64,000 nt of DNA from Marasmius tenuissimus (lineage: Eukaryota; Basidiomycota; Agaricomycetes; Agaricales; Marasmiaceae): contig JAQOTA010000044.1 of NCBI GenBank assembly GCA_029532415.1, positions 620,001 through 684,000 of the forward strand, in the 5' to 3' direction. Position numbers and translations under genes: made by a program. The notes under the pieces were generated by a model, which was not told the origin of the DNA, made no database searches, and worked only from the letters and a program-made list of their open reading frames with translations. Below, piece by piece: positions 35,279 to 46,299 of the stretch. Each line of letters opens with the position of its first letter. Within the stretch, counting starts at the first letter, position 1.

Positions 35279-37856
35279 TCACCTATGTCCTGCTCCGAGT
35301 CGGATGATAAGCGTGTTCAAGTACCCGCTGGTAGCTGTAACGTGGTGGGCCTCATAACAATATGTGATATCAACGTTTGCTGCGAGTACCTGAATCATCA
35401 CCCCATATGATGTACATGCCGACAACGCACGTTACCCAGCTTGCTAAATCCCATATGTTCACTGCATAGGGATCCGAAGTTGAGTGCCCTGATGATAATG
35501 GCAGGTAGGTATCTTCAGCGTGAAGCCAGGAACTCGGCCAAGTTACCGGGTGTATCAAGTGTTTACAGAGTCCAATCCTAACTTGACCGGGTGACAAGTA
35601 GATCAATGAGCAAAAGAGCTGGATGTCTCCCGAGAAAGTGGCCAGGCAGATGGAATTGGTACATGCATCCGTATGACTCAACCATTCAAAAGATACGAGC
35701 GGCTCTTAAACATCCTGCAAGGACGATCAGAACAGGCTTGTAGAATAATTTGTCGGGGAATGACATTATCATCGGACCGACCTATTTTGTCAGAATGGAA
35801 GTTAGCATCTCGACGGTTTGAACGACAGGGCCAACTGATCAAACACGCACAATCCTGCCATTCAATCTTACATTCCTTGGTACACCTGACCACGTGCACG
35901 TTATCTTCGTCGGAATATGGAAAGAATTCGGGAGCCCATAGCGTATAGAGTAGCATGGGGAGGGAGGTGGTTGATTTTCTGCGAGACTAGATCGACACTA
36001 AAGCCTAGTGCACCTTCTTTCTGGCCTCGCCTTCAGTGGGCGATGGATCTCCGGCTCCTAAACTTTCCAAGGATTCTCATCGTAGCTAGTTCCGGGATCA
36101 ATGTTCGGCCAGCAATCGCCGTGATAATTTGACGGATACCGATGTTGGACACGTTCGAGGCGGTGTAATGATTCGTATTGTAGTGGTTGCATTGAACCCC
36201 TTGAACACTGGAAAAACTGTTGTCTCGTATGACTGATCTAGTCGTGCTGTCAAAGAAGCTGGGCATAATGGAGACCTCAGACAAGCTTGAGGGTTGTGGA
36301 CTCAGGACGTATAATGGCTCTGAACGTCAAAATCTTCACTAAGCGGCCAGCCAACGCGTTTAGCACAGTTTTGGGCCCGGGAATGTTACTATCCGTGGTA
36401 GTCTGTTGAATAATCTCCGCGCTTCGTCGAGGATGACTGAGGGACCTCATGAGCCGATCCCCTTGTTCTATAGAGTCATATCGCGGTATCAGAGATCCTT
36501 GAAGGTGTGAACATCGTTATAGAACTTCCAGGATACGGTTCGCATAGGCCTCGGCCGAAGTCGACTCCGAAAAAAACGCGACCCGAGACACTTATGCTAA
36601 TCAGAGAGGGCGGCTCCTTGTGAGATTGCAGCTGCTGAGTGACACACAAGTCTTCTGGTTATTCATATACTTTCAGAGCCCTAGATTGGCGCACCCAAAA
36701 GAACATTTTGTCGAGTTATGTCCCCGGAAAAACCCGTATCGTCATGCGTTCTGACCATGAGTCAATTTGATCGCGGATGCACCATTATTTTTACCTTGCC
36801 AAGAAGCCAAAAACCACTGGACTTTGAGGCCTAGAGAATGTTGAAAGCTTGTGCAATGTACACTGCCAGGTTTGAATTTGAGCTACTGGGGAGTAAGTTG
36901 GAAGCTATGTTGTGACGGAATACCTCGCATAGGTATCATGAGGTAGTGATGAGAGGAAAGGGAGATTACTTCAGGAGTTAGGAGGGTCCTTTGGTCGGTG
37001 CTCGATGGTCTGTCGTGGTACCGACATGGTTGTACATAGAAGGCAAGACGCGCGTCCCCAGGCTGCGTCCCTGAAGTCACAAGGAGTCACATGTCACGAG
37101 ACTGAAACGGGTCGCGACCCAAATTCTCACGCTCGCATACTTCGTTTCAACTCCCTTGTAAAAACCTTCAATTCAATTTGCGGACAGCCATAGAACATCA
37201 GAGTGCAAACAACAGAAGTATGTCAGTCCTTTATTATGGCATCGATCTTATCACAGAATGCACGGCGCGGAGGAGTTCTTGACAGTAGTAGCAGTCGGAG
37301 CACTATGACTCAGTCTTTGAAGGTTTGAACAACGATCAGACGGATCGATAGGATGGCTTAGGCCAAGCTGATTCTTCAGCTCGGGCCAGAATTAGCAACA
37401 GTAGCTAGTACCGTCTCGACATACGCGTCCAGCATGATGCACCATTCGACAGAATCCAGATAGAAATCTAGTCGGTAAGGCACCCCCTTTGACAGGTCCT
37501 GTGCCTATAAAAAAGCTCAGGACTCGGATGTATCTTATGTCCTGGAACGGAGAAGAACGTGCGTTATGATAGTTCCTATCCTACAGAAATTTTCATTCTA
37601 CGACGGCCACTTCCAAAGGTGACTCAAAGCTTCACATCCGCCGTGATGTCCCTTGCTAATCATGTTGTATGCCAAACACAATTCATAGAATCAAGAAAAC
37701 AGCCCATGTGCAATGCATACGCCCATCTGTCGATCGCTCAAAATTAGCCTGACTGTCGACATGCAAAGCAACGTACTCATATTTAACCTGAAAGCTTCGC
37801 GGCTTTTCAAGCCCTCCCCCCACCTCCACCTTACCTTTCGCACTGGCTGCGAACAA
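35279..37856. other. Gene-poor stretch of 2.6 kb
   Basis: No gene, RNA or repeat recognised. The last 300 bases are the probable promoter of the membrane protein that follows. Confidence 0.5.
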
Positions 37857-38593
37857 ATGGTACGAATCGACGACAGTGACGCACCATTCGTTCTTACTCC
37901 AAAGGACGCCTGGAATTATCAACGAGGAGGTCCCGAATTTAATAAAACGGTTCTTGTTACGAGCAGAGCAGGCGCTCAGTTGACTTACAACTTTACGGGT
38001 ATGCACTGCAACCTCTATTCTCGCCACTCGAATGCTGAGGCTTCGATTTCACAGGGACAGGCGTTAGCCTATACGGGACAATATCCAATGTCGGGTCTGA
38101 TAAAGCCGTCTTAAACCGTTTTACTCTTGACGGTGGAGACCCAGTTACATGGTCGCAAGAACCACGCGCCACCGCGGTCTATGATACCCCAATGTTCGTC
38201 GGGCGAGGATTGGAGGATGGGATGCATATGCTGGTCATGGTGGCTACGGTGGAGGGCAGTCATACTTGGATTGATTATGTCGAGGTTGACCCTGGCGAAA
38301 CCCCGTCGTCTTCAACATCTTTCACGATTTCTACGTCATCCAAACTGTCCACCAGTATCTCCTCGGATGTACCTGGTCAGACATCTGCAGCCAGCGTGAA
38401 GTATAGTCTTTCGCTGGGTGTTGCTGTTGGCATCGCCGTCGGGTCAACGGTAGGACTGTGTTTGATACTTTTGCTCATTGCATGGGGCTTACGACGTCGT
38501 TGGCGGAGAGCGAGGAAGGGAAAGGGGGGGGCAGAAGCAGGTTACCAGACGAGTCAGACGAGCAGTGCGTCCCTCTTGTCGCTCAAAATTTAG
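37857..38593 (+). CDS. Single-pass membrane protein with RIDDSD N-terminus
   Basis: Two exons: 37857-37998 and 38055-38593 (681 nt, 226 aa). No signal peptide; the protein starts MVRIDDSDAPFVLTPKDAWN, a common start in a basidiomycete family of extracellular beta-sandwich-like domains. Then come GVSLYGTISNVGSDKAVLNR and HTWIDYVEVDPGETPSSS, a Ser/Thr stalk, a Gly-rich helix VGIAVGSTVGLCLILLLIAW, a basic stop-transfer (RRRWRRARKGKG) and a short Ser-rich tail. The frame is open upstream to 37713, so a longer N-terminus is possible. Function unknown; a surface or carbohydrate-contacting role is a guess from the fold-like pattern. A related, broken copy lies 1.1 kb downstream. Confidence 0.75.
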
Positions 38594-39726
38594 TATGAAT
38601 TACTTCCCCATCCATAATAGGTGGCCCAGCGCCAATGAGTGCATTGCCGGACTCTGGAGTTCAGCCTTACACATTGGTTACGAACACTGTGGGGATGCCG
38701 AGAAAGCATGCCACGCAACCATCACAATCTATCACAGAATCTGGTTCAGACAGTCAGGCGACTACAACACATCGTCGAAGCGACCTACCGCCATCTTATA
38801 TGGTGTTGTAGAAAACGACCTTGGCCTTGAGGTGGGTGTCGCTTCTCTTCACCATTTCACAAGGTGGCTTATTCCAACCCTTACCTGGCCACTCCTGACG
38901 TTCAGTGCGGTACCCGGCTCTGCGAAAGCTCTAGAGATGTCATTGTACAAGGCACTGATGTATTTTGGGGTTTTGTAGTTTGGCGCGGCTACGAGTGCAA
39001 GCTGGAGAGATGTGGCCACGTTGGAGATACGGCAACCGTGAGGGAACAACGGCGTAGTGAGGACTCAGACGGACCAGCATGAAAATCCGTCATCCCTTCT
39101 GAGTATCTCATACCAGACTCACGATGAACTCTTATATACCCATATACCCTAGTTGAAAATCTTCTTATCCAGTCTACCTACGAATATAAAAAGCCCAGCT
39201 TGTATCGGAGTTGGAACAATCTCACCCCCGACAGATTTGGGTAACAACGCCCCTAATACTGAAAAGTACTATCCGTCGTGATCCGATGCGATCTAATGAA
39301 GTTTGGGTGGGTGGGGGGAACCTCATCAGCTGTCGTCAGTTTGCATCGGATAGCATTGACGCAAGTACTCATTTTTCATTGACATTGTGATTCCGCACGA
39401 AAGGTTGAATAACACTCCTCTCCCTTCCTGGTCACGTCGCGCTGCCGGAGCGAATCTGGCGAGCCGCGACTCGTCATGATGACAAACCCAACTACTACAG
39501 TTTACCCGTGCTATACTGAAGGCAGTTGCTGTCGCTTTCCACCGTAGAAACTATCATTTTCCAGATTCAAAATGCTGTGAGATCACACTCGGCACTGGTC
39601 CCGCTGGACAGGTGGCGTGCCTCTAACGGTTTATACGAAGAGGGCTCTGACTGATTTATACTATAGGGAACTGGATGAGCTGAAAGTACACCCTCCACGA
39701 CTGAAGCGCTGAGGTCTCCCGCACGG
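38594..39726. other. Intergenic between two related membrane-protein genes
   Basis: No coding feature supported. Confidence 0.55.
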
Positions 39727-40694
39727 ATGGAAAGAATTGACGACAACGACCGGCGTATTATCTATAGCCCTTCCAGTGCGTGGAGCCTCTCAGCAGTGAT
39801 GAACGAATCTGAGTGGATGGGAACTTCTCATACACCAACCCAGTTGGACGCCCATCTTACACTCTAATTCCAAGGTGAGCGGAATAGATTGGCAGAACCA
39901 GCGGAAACCATGTTCAAATTCGCAAATACTATAGGTCAATATGTTGGTGTCTTTGGTACATTAGCGGGACAGTCTACGACACCAAACATATATACTATTG
40001 ACAACGGCTTCCCTACGCAATGGCCACAGAACTCGACAAATGCTTCCCCAAGACTGTACAACCAGATCTTATTCACTTCCGGACCACTTTCTGGAGGAAA
40101 CCATACCCTCTTCATTCAAGTCCATGTACTAGGGTATAGTATAGACTATCTGGAAGTTTTCTCTTCATCCGGTACGTCTGGCTATCGAAGACTGTACTTG
40201 GTCTAAACTTTCGTCAAGACTCCCCAGCGTCTCAGTCTAGCATATTCCGAGGAGCGATCGTAAGCGATATCGCCCTAGGCAGTATCACTCTGATTCTGCT
40301 TTTGCTGGGCATTTTTCTGCATCGAAGGAAGGCGAGGCAATTAATGGCAAACAACCCATTGCCTGAGAGTGAAATACGAGGTGAGTATGCCACTACCCTA
40401 ATTATAATGACTGAAGAGAGTGAAGCACCCTTATTCTTCATAGCAGGCGTCTTAACGCCCGGGCATGATAGTACAGAAACAAATTCGATAGACACGGTTT
40501 TTAATTCTAGGCCACGGCCCTTCCTGTTATTTGGCAGTGCGGTGGAAAAGTCGCGGAAACGGGCCGAGCGACCATCGTCATCTTGGGGCGGTATATCGAG
40601 ACCTACTAGAAGTTTTCGTTCTGGCAGGCGCCAGGAGAATATTCCTCCGAGTGCAAGCGGCCCACCACCATCTTACCGGAGAAACCAGGTGTAG
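39727..40694 (+). pseudogene. Membrane protein relative broken by one TAA
   Basis: Four exons: 39727-39874, 39935-40171, 40219-40380 and 40447-40694 (795 nt, 264 codons plus stop), closing in frame except for TAA at 39865-39867 (codon 47). The start MERIDDNDRRIIYSPSSAW matches the MVRIDDSD start of the gene at 37857. The ectodomain has QYVGVFGTLAGQSTTP and YSIDYLEVFSSSG; the helix is IALGSITLILLLLGIFLHRR; the tail ends ASGPPPSYRRNQV, a PPxY-like ending usual in these proteins. CAA to TAA by one transition would explain the stop. All splice sites and the helix are intact, so inactivation is recent, or the call is a sequencing error. Confidence 0.7.
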
Positions 40695-41181
40695 AGAACG
40701 GTCTTTTAGCAATAGGCGGGCTTTTGAACGCGGACACGGGGTATGTTGCTCTGGGCGTTCCCCAAGTCCGCGGTTAGTCCGCGATATAGCCTGTTTAATC
40801 TGTTTAGTACCGGCCACTGAGGGGTGGCAAGAATAAAATTTCCGGTCCGAGGTAGGGAGGGAGGGGAGGGACCGAAGGCCCTTGAAGATTTTTTGTACCT
40901 AACAAAATTTTGGGCTCCGAGGGGCCTGGAGGCCTATCAGAGGGTTAATGACGAGCATGATACTATGTTGATCACACACCGGACAGGCGCCTCGTGTGTG
41001 CTGTAGCCAGAAATCGACCATCAACGCCCAATGTTTCCATGAAATGGGAGGCTACTAAGTGAATAGTTATCCGGCACGTGAAGCACGTGCAGTTACCATA
41101 TATAGCAGGAGGGGGAGGAGCCCGACCTGGGTTTAAAAAAAGATTCGAGTCTTCGCTATAGATGACTTCAGTCGCACCTTA
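40695..41181. other. Intergenic, no gene seen
   Basis: Left flank of the MITE. Contains a GA-rich tract near 40855-40880. No gene recognised. Confidence 0.5.
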
Positions 41182-42256
41182 GAGCCTGTTCGGACTCGGT
41201 CTGCGGTCTTGGGTCTGACGAATTCTCCAGACCGAAAAATTCCCGTGCGAGTGCACTGCCACTGGCTCACCCCAGAATTCGTAAAATAATTGTCCATCCA
41301 TACACTGTAGTACTCTCTGTAATGAAGCTCTCACTCTGTTTTATGCTGCTGTAGCTGGTGTTATCAGCTAGTTATGCCCTTCTGGACCTGTTTGTGCATC
41401 ACAAGCCTACTAAAAAGAGCCATATCGACGGAAATGACGAATAGTTGGCTGAGGGTCCAAGTTTTTGGTGGTCAATACCGCCGGAAAGTGCCATATGTTA
41501 TTCTGAGCGTGCTGAAACTAGTTTCTGTTGCAATCTGTACCCTTATATAGGTCATATATACATTTTAGAAAAGGATACGCAAGAAAAAAAAGCAGATTGA
41601 ACGAGGACGCGGTGCCAGACAGTGATGAGCCAGCATAGTCAAACTGCACAGTGGGTTATAACGTCCTAAACCTCACCTTGGGTTAGATAGCTTGTAGAGC
41701 TAGTAGTTAGAGTGCTTTGAGATGCATGAGAGGTGATAATTGAGTAGATTGTCCTAAGGCTTAAGGCCTTGGAATACCAGCTTTTATACACAAGTTTCAG
41801 TACATGTAAGAGTCATTACCATCGTATGAAACTACTACTAGAAGTAGGTATTTAGCCGTATAGTCATAATACTAATGAGTGTGTCTGCAGTCCTATTGGC
41901 CTGCTTAGCTACTAAAGTCCGTTGTGCCTCGCACTAAGGACTATGAGCATCATATCTGATGCAAGTACTACGTAGTGAGTATCTACAGTATCATTTGTGA
42001 AGCAATAGCTATGTAGATTCTTCTTGCATGAGAGCGCAAGTGTTCATAGAGGCGTAGCTCTATAAATAGTGTGTAACGCGTAAATAACACGTCAACAATG
42101 TATCACATGATATCCATCACGTTCAACAGACGGGGTCGACACTTATGAATTATTTATGAATTCTGGGGTGAGCCAGTGGCAGTGCACTCGCGCGGGAATT
42201 TTTCGGTCTGGAGAATTCGTCAGACCCAAGACCGCAGACTGAGTCCGAACAGGCTC
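41182..42256. mobile_element. PIF/Harbinger-like MITE
   Basis: Terminal inverted repeats of about 110 bp: 41182-41291 (GAGCCTGTTCGGACTCGGTC...) and 42148-42256 in reverse complement, with only a few mismatches by eye. The 850-bp core is AT-rich and non-coding, with small internal repeats. Ends beginning GAGCCTGTTCGG and a flanking TTA on the left (TTG on the right) resemble Tourist/Harbinger MITEs, which duplicate TTA/TAA. The superfamily is inference because the duplication is imperfect. Confidence 0.72.
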
Positions 42257-43185
42257 TTGGGCTGCAGTATTACGGCACTGAGCAAGGCCTCGAGGGGGGG
42301 TTTTATAGACGTGAGAAAGGTACCTCAAAGGGGAAGTTAGGTGCGCACCAAGTATTTGTCAGGTCCACGTGAGCGAGAACCATGTGATTTTGAGAAATAT
42401 CGGGAGGCCGGTCGGTCCTTTCGGGCAACAACCGATTTCCCAACATAACACGTGCAAAGATGGTAACGCTCGTTCTCTCCAACGTTTGCTAACGTCTGGA
42501 TAACCTCCTGCTAACCTCCATGCTAACTTCCAATGTTCAGGTCCACCTCTGCTAGGTCCAAGTAAGTATTTGCACGGCTTCCCTCGCTTCCTCCGTTCTA
42601 ATCGTCGAGCCCTCCTTTTCACAGAACGTGTCGCCCACTGACAACGACGTAGAACGCTCGATCAATGCCCTTGAGGCGCAAGGTTGTGGAATCCTACTGC
42701 AGATGGACTGCATACCTGTGAAATTCGAACTAATACAGTGCATGTTTACTGGACTCTTTGGCTTGTTGATACTAACCTGTTATTTTCAAGCTTAAACCAC
42801 AGAATCGGGATCAACAATGCTAGGTGTTGGATGTTAAACGAGGCGGGGCCGGACCTATTCTCCCGGAAATTGATATTCTCTGACGCGTAGATCCTGGTCT
42901 TGTTGTACCAGGTGAGTTCTCTTCTAACTTCAGAAGAATCAGGGCCTCATCTGGCATACTGAACGTATTGTCTAGATGACATTCACTATTATGTTGTCAT
43001 ATGAACCTTTGTTCATTACTATAGACTGAGGAAATACAAGGAGCGTTTTGTTTTCTTTCCGCTGATTTCCTTTCAGAGGCACAACTCTATGTGCACATTG
43101 ACTTGGCCCCTCTCTCAAAACCACTGTTTGGCCGAGGATATTAAACGCCTGGTCCCAGGTATGCTCTCGATATACTCACAGAAGT
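42257..43185. other. Unassigned stretch
   Basis: Between the MITE and the split zinc-cluster-like gene. It may hold 5' exons of that gene; nothing is convincing. Confidence 0.4.
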
Positions 43186-43965
43186 GTGATAGTGAGAAGG
43201 GGTTACTGGTTAACAGGCAAGTTACGGGGCCGGTCTGAACGCAACCGAGCATTTGCGCGACAAAGCCCTTGTGTGTTGCATCCAGAACGAGCTATGGGAT
43301 TCCCAAAGACAGACTATCCCCAATGGGTTATTGTCAGTCAACTCAGCGACTGCCGCTGTGGGGGGCAAATCATCGTTGGTGGCTCAATTTCTGGGACAGG
43401 ACTCACAGGAGTAACACTGTCTCTGGGTCTAACAAACCCGTAAAAGTGCCGTGCTCCTCGACTCCCATCACTAACTACCGAACAGGAGGACAAGGGTATT
43501 GTCTCCCCATGTATCTTGCAAACATTAGTGCTCAGCCACACCAGTATGTGACACAGCGTTGTCCAATGTTTCACTTTCAAGCTCATTTCGTTCCTTACAG
43601 CTACCATGCAGGCAACGTCCTCCTTCGCAACCTTCCTGGCTACAAGCTTGCGCCACTGTGCCCATCCATCCGGAATCACAGGTGAAAGGAAAGGCGAGAT
43701 TCCATCTGATTTGCACTCCCTGAGCGACAAGTTTCAACAATCTACGCAGCCCAATACGACGATTCGTCGCCTCTATGTCTCAGCATCTCAAGAGGTTGAG
43801 CTCAGAGAGATTTATGCAGCCAACAAGGGTTTGATGCGTCTTGTTTATGACACTGAAGACCCAACCCAACAAGAGCAAGCATGAATCAAGCTATCAGAGC
43901 TCGGTCTTGACCAGATGGCCCTAGCAGCACTCAAAAGCAAGCGGAGCGTCCAGTGGTCCACAACC
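43186..43965 (+). pseudogene. 5' part of a gene split by the gypsy element
   Basis: Two blocks look coding: 43186-43443 (LSDCRCGGQIIVGGSIS...GLTGVTLSLGLTN) and 43606-43965 (GEIPSDLHSLSDKFQQS, TTIRRLYVSASQEVELREIY). The second frame crosses TGA at 43882-43884 and continues LSELGLDQMALAALKSKRSV up to the gypsy insertion point at 43965. It resumes in the same frame at 50064 beyond the element. The family resembles TE-associated basidiomycete proteins with a zinc-cluster-like C-terminus; I know no function. Inactivated by both the TGA and the insertion. Splicing of the 5' part is unresolved. Confidence 0.55.
43961..43965. repeat. Gypsy target-site duplication, left copy
   Basis: CAACC directly before the left LTR; the same five bases follow the right LTR at 50059-50063. 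Confidence 0.9.
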
Positions 43966-44332
43966 TGTCAGCAATCACCAGATCTGACCTGGTGATGCGT
44001 TGCACTAAGCTTTCAGACGAGAGAGAACAAGGCAAAGATAAGAGAACTCTATACTGGTGAGGAATAAACCAGCTCAAGACTGGGGAATACATGCAGAGTA
44101 TCTACTTCTTATATACTACTTGGAGGACTGTGGCGTGTGTCTACGGTGAGGTATGACATTGTGAAACAGTATCTGAAACAGGACCGACATGTGTCTACAG
44201 CATGTGGGTCCCTTCATGTATCTACCATGTGTCCATATGATAAGATACAAGTCATGTGAGGGATCAGATATAGATAAGATGGAAAATGATAAGATAAGGA
44301 GAAAAGATAAGATAGGAGGGAAATTCATGACA
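43966..44332 (-). repeat. Gypsy 3' LTR
   Basis: 367 bp, TGTCA...TGACA termini in window orientation. Near-identical to 49679-50058. Contains repeated AGATAAGAT motifs toward its inner end. Confidence 0.92.
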
Positions 44333-44921
44333 TTACCCCCCCTTTAAGGATCACATCTTTGTGATGAGAAGATTGCTTTCCTGTTATTTGAGAGGTAGGA
44401 TATAGTAATGTGTACATAACTAAATATCGAAAGTTCTTTGGCTTTGGAGCCGTAGGATTTATTCTATGAAAGTCCGCAATCGCTTCTTTCGCATTCTTTA
44501 AGTTACTTATGGGTTCCCAAGTATTTTCCTCAACTGGATAACCCTTCCAACTGACATAGTATTCTATCTTTCCTTTATCGTTCAGTTGACTATCTACAAT
44601 CTCTTCAACTTCGTATTCTTTCCCGCCATCTGCTTCAATAGGAGGGGGAGGAGAAGGTTTCTCTTGTGAGGGGAATTCGGGAGGATGGTATGGAGTAAGG
44701 AGAGCTTCATTGAAGACTGGATGTATCTTCCAAGTATTTGGGAGTTCAAGTTTGTACGATGAAGGACCAAACTTTTTCAAGACTTTGAAAGGACTGTGTT
44801 GTTTGTTATCAAGTTTCTTGGCCGGACGTTTACTGGATATGTTTGTGGCCTCAACATAGACTTGGTTGCCTTCTTCATATTCCCTAGATTCAGACCATTT
44901 TCGATCATAGAAGTGTTTCAT
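44325..44921 (-). pseudogene. Gypsy integrase C-terminus with chromodomain
   Basis: 199 codons ending a few bases inside the LTR. It begins MKHFYDRKWSESREYEEGNQ, the usual C-terminal integrase motif, continues FKVLKKFGPSSYKLELP and HPVFNEALLTPYH, and ends with a chromodomain: YEVEEIVDSQLNDKGKIEYY, VSWKGYPVEENTWEP. The aromatic-cage positions (Y, W, W) look intact. It is separated from the integrase core by a degraded stretch and the nested solo LTR. Confidence 0.88.
44333..44350 (-). other. Gypsy polypurine tract
   Basis: On the minus strand a run of A and G (AAAGGGGGGGTAA) abuts the 3' LTR. This is the expected plus-strand primer site and fixes the element's orientation. Confidence 0.8.
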
Positions 44922-45115
44922 GGTTTCCGCTGCAGGTTTTAGGGATGAAGCAGCTTCTTCTCGGATCTAATCCATGGTCTTACTGAAGTGCTCTGCTCGT
45001 GGACTCCTGGTTCCATTCCTTCTTGGTTCCATTCCTTTCCAAGGGTGTTGTCTGTAGTTCATGAAGAACGGCGATTGACCAGTACTTGAATGAACCTTAT
45101 CATTGTATGAAAACT

Positions 45116-45435
45116 TGATGAGCCGGCATGACGCCTAGCACAGAGGACTACAACATGGCTATACTACTACTTACCAGAGAGGAGTTTAGAGAGATAGAGG
45201 CGAGACGTAGAAGCTCAAGCACACTGTAGATTCAGGTAGAAAGCTACGAGCTTATATACATGTAAAGACAATAGAGTTACCATATAAGGACGACAATAGA
45301 AATTGTACATATGAGCATAATGAACAATGAAGAATAGAACAATAGCGAATGCATTGTCCCACATAATACAATGGCGGAAATATGAACCGGGACTTCAGAT
45401 ATACTGGGATCTAATAATAGTCCACGGATTCAACA
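45116..45435. repeat. Nested solo LTR, 320 bp
   Basis: Non-coding insert beginning TGATGAGCC and ending TTCAACA, flanked by AAACT at 45111-45115 and 45436-45440. The integrase frame reads WVDWLAIAQF on one side and SYNDKVHSSTGQSPFF on the other, which are adjacent in relatives, so the insert is precise. TG...CA ends and a 5-bp duplication without internal genes mark a solo LTR left by recombination. It belongs to a different family from the host gypsy; its end resembles that of the copia LTR at 50467. Confidence 0.82.
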
Positions 45436-45630
45436 AAACTGGGCAATAGCTAACCAGTCGACCCAGTCATCTTGTCTGAAATTGACAAAGATTCGTAGGT
45501 ACTTTTCAATTTCTTGGTTCACTCGTTCTGTCTGACCATCTGTCTGAGGGTGGTATGCCATTGACTTGTTCGAGTCAATTCCAAGTATGTGGAATAAGCT
45601 CTCCATGAATTTCGAATCAAACTGAGGCCC

Positions 45631-46188
45631 TCAGTCCGAGATGACCTTCCGGGGTAATCCATGTTCTTTGAACACATGTTCAATGTAAAGCCGTGCTGTT
45701 CCTTCTGAAGTGATCTGTTGGTTTGTGGGAATGAAGATTGCCTTCTTGGTCAAACGATCTACAACAACCATGACCATGTCTCGGCCCTGAGATAACAGGA
45801 GTGGGCCTATGAAGTCAATCGTTACTATTTCCCATGCTTTCTCCGGAATTTCATTTGGCTGGAGTGGTGCCGCGAGCTTCTCTCTTCTTGGTTTAGCCTT
45901 TTGACATCTGTCACATCCATTGATATACCGTTTGACATCAAAGTTGATCTTAGGCCACCAATAGTTTCGGGTAATCAGCTCTAGCGTCTTAAACCATCCT
46001 GGATGTCCAGCTAGGGAGGTGTCATGATGAAGATGAATAATATCTTCCCTAAGCTTTTCATCTTTAGGAACATAGACCCTGTCCTCCCATGTGACAACAT
46101 CGTTGTTCTCTTCCCAGCCTTTTTCTTTCTTAGTCAATGATTCAATCACAGACTGATCTTGATCTTTGTTTTCTTTGATCCAAGTCAT
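45631..46188 (-). pseudogene. Gypsy integrase, zinc finger and core
   Basis: HHCC zinc-binding domain (HHDTSLAGHPGW... CDRCQKAK) followed by the catalytic core VTIDFIGPLL (first Asp) and VVVDRLTKKAIFIP. The frame stops at TGA 45633-45631, exactly where nearly all gypsy integrases have Arg in the SDRGPQF motif (second Asp intact). Core coding continues in the same frame after the stop to the nested solo LTR. Confidence 0.9.
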
Positions 46189-46299
46189 TATGCTTTCGTC
46201 TAGTGATGCTATGACAATGAGGCAAAAAAGTTCTGGTTTGAGTAAAACAACGTTTTTGTTGTCATTTACCCCCCTCTCATGACCTGCTCGTCTCGACAG

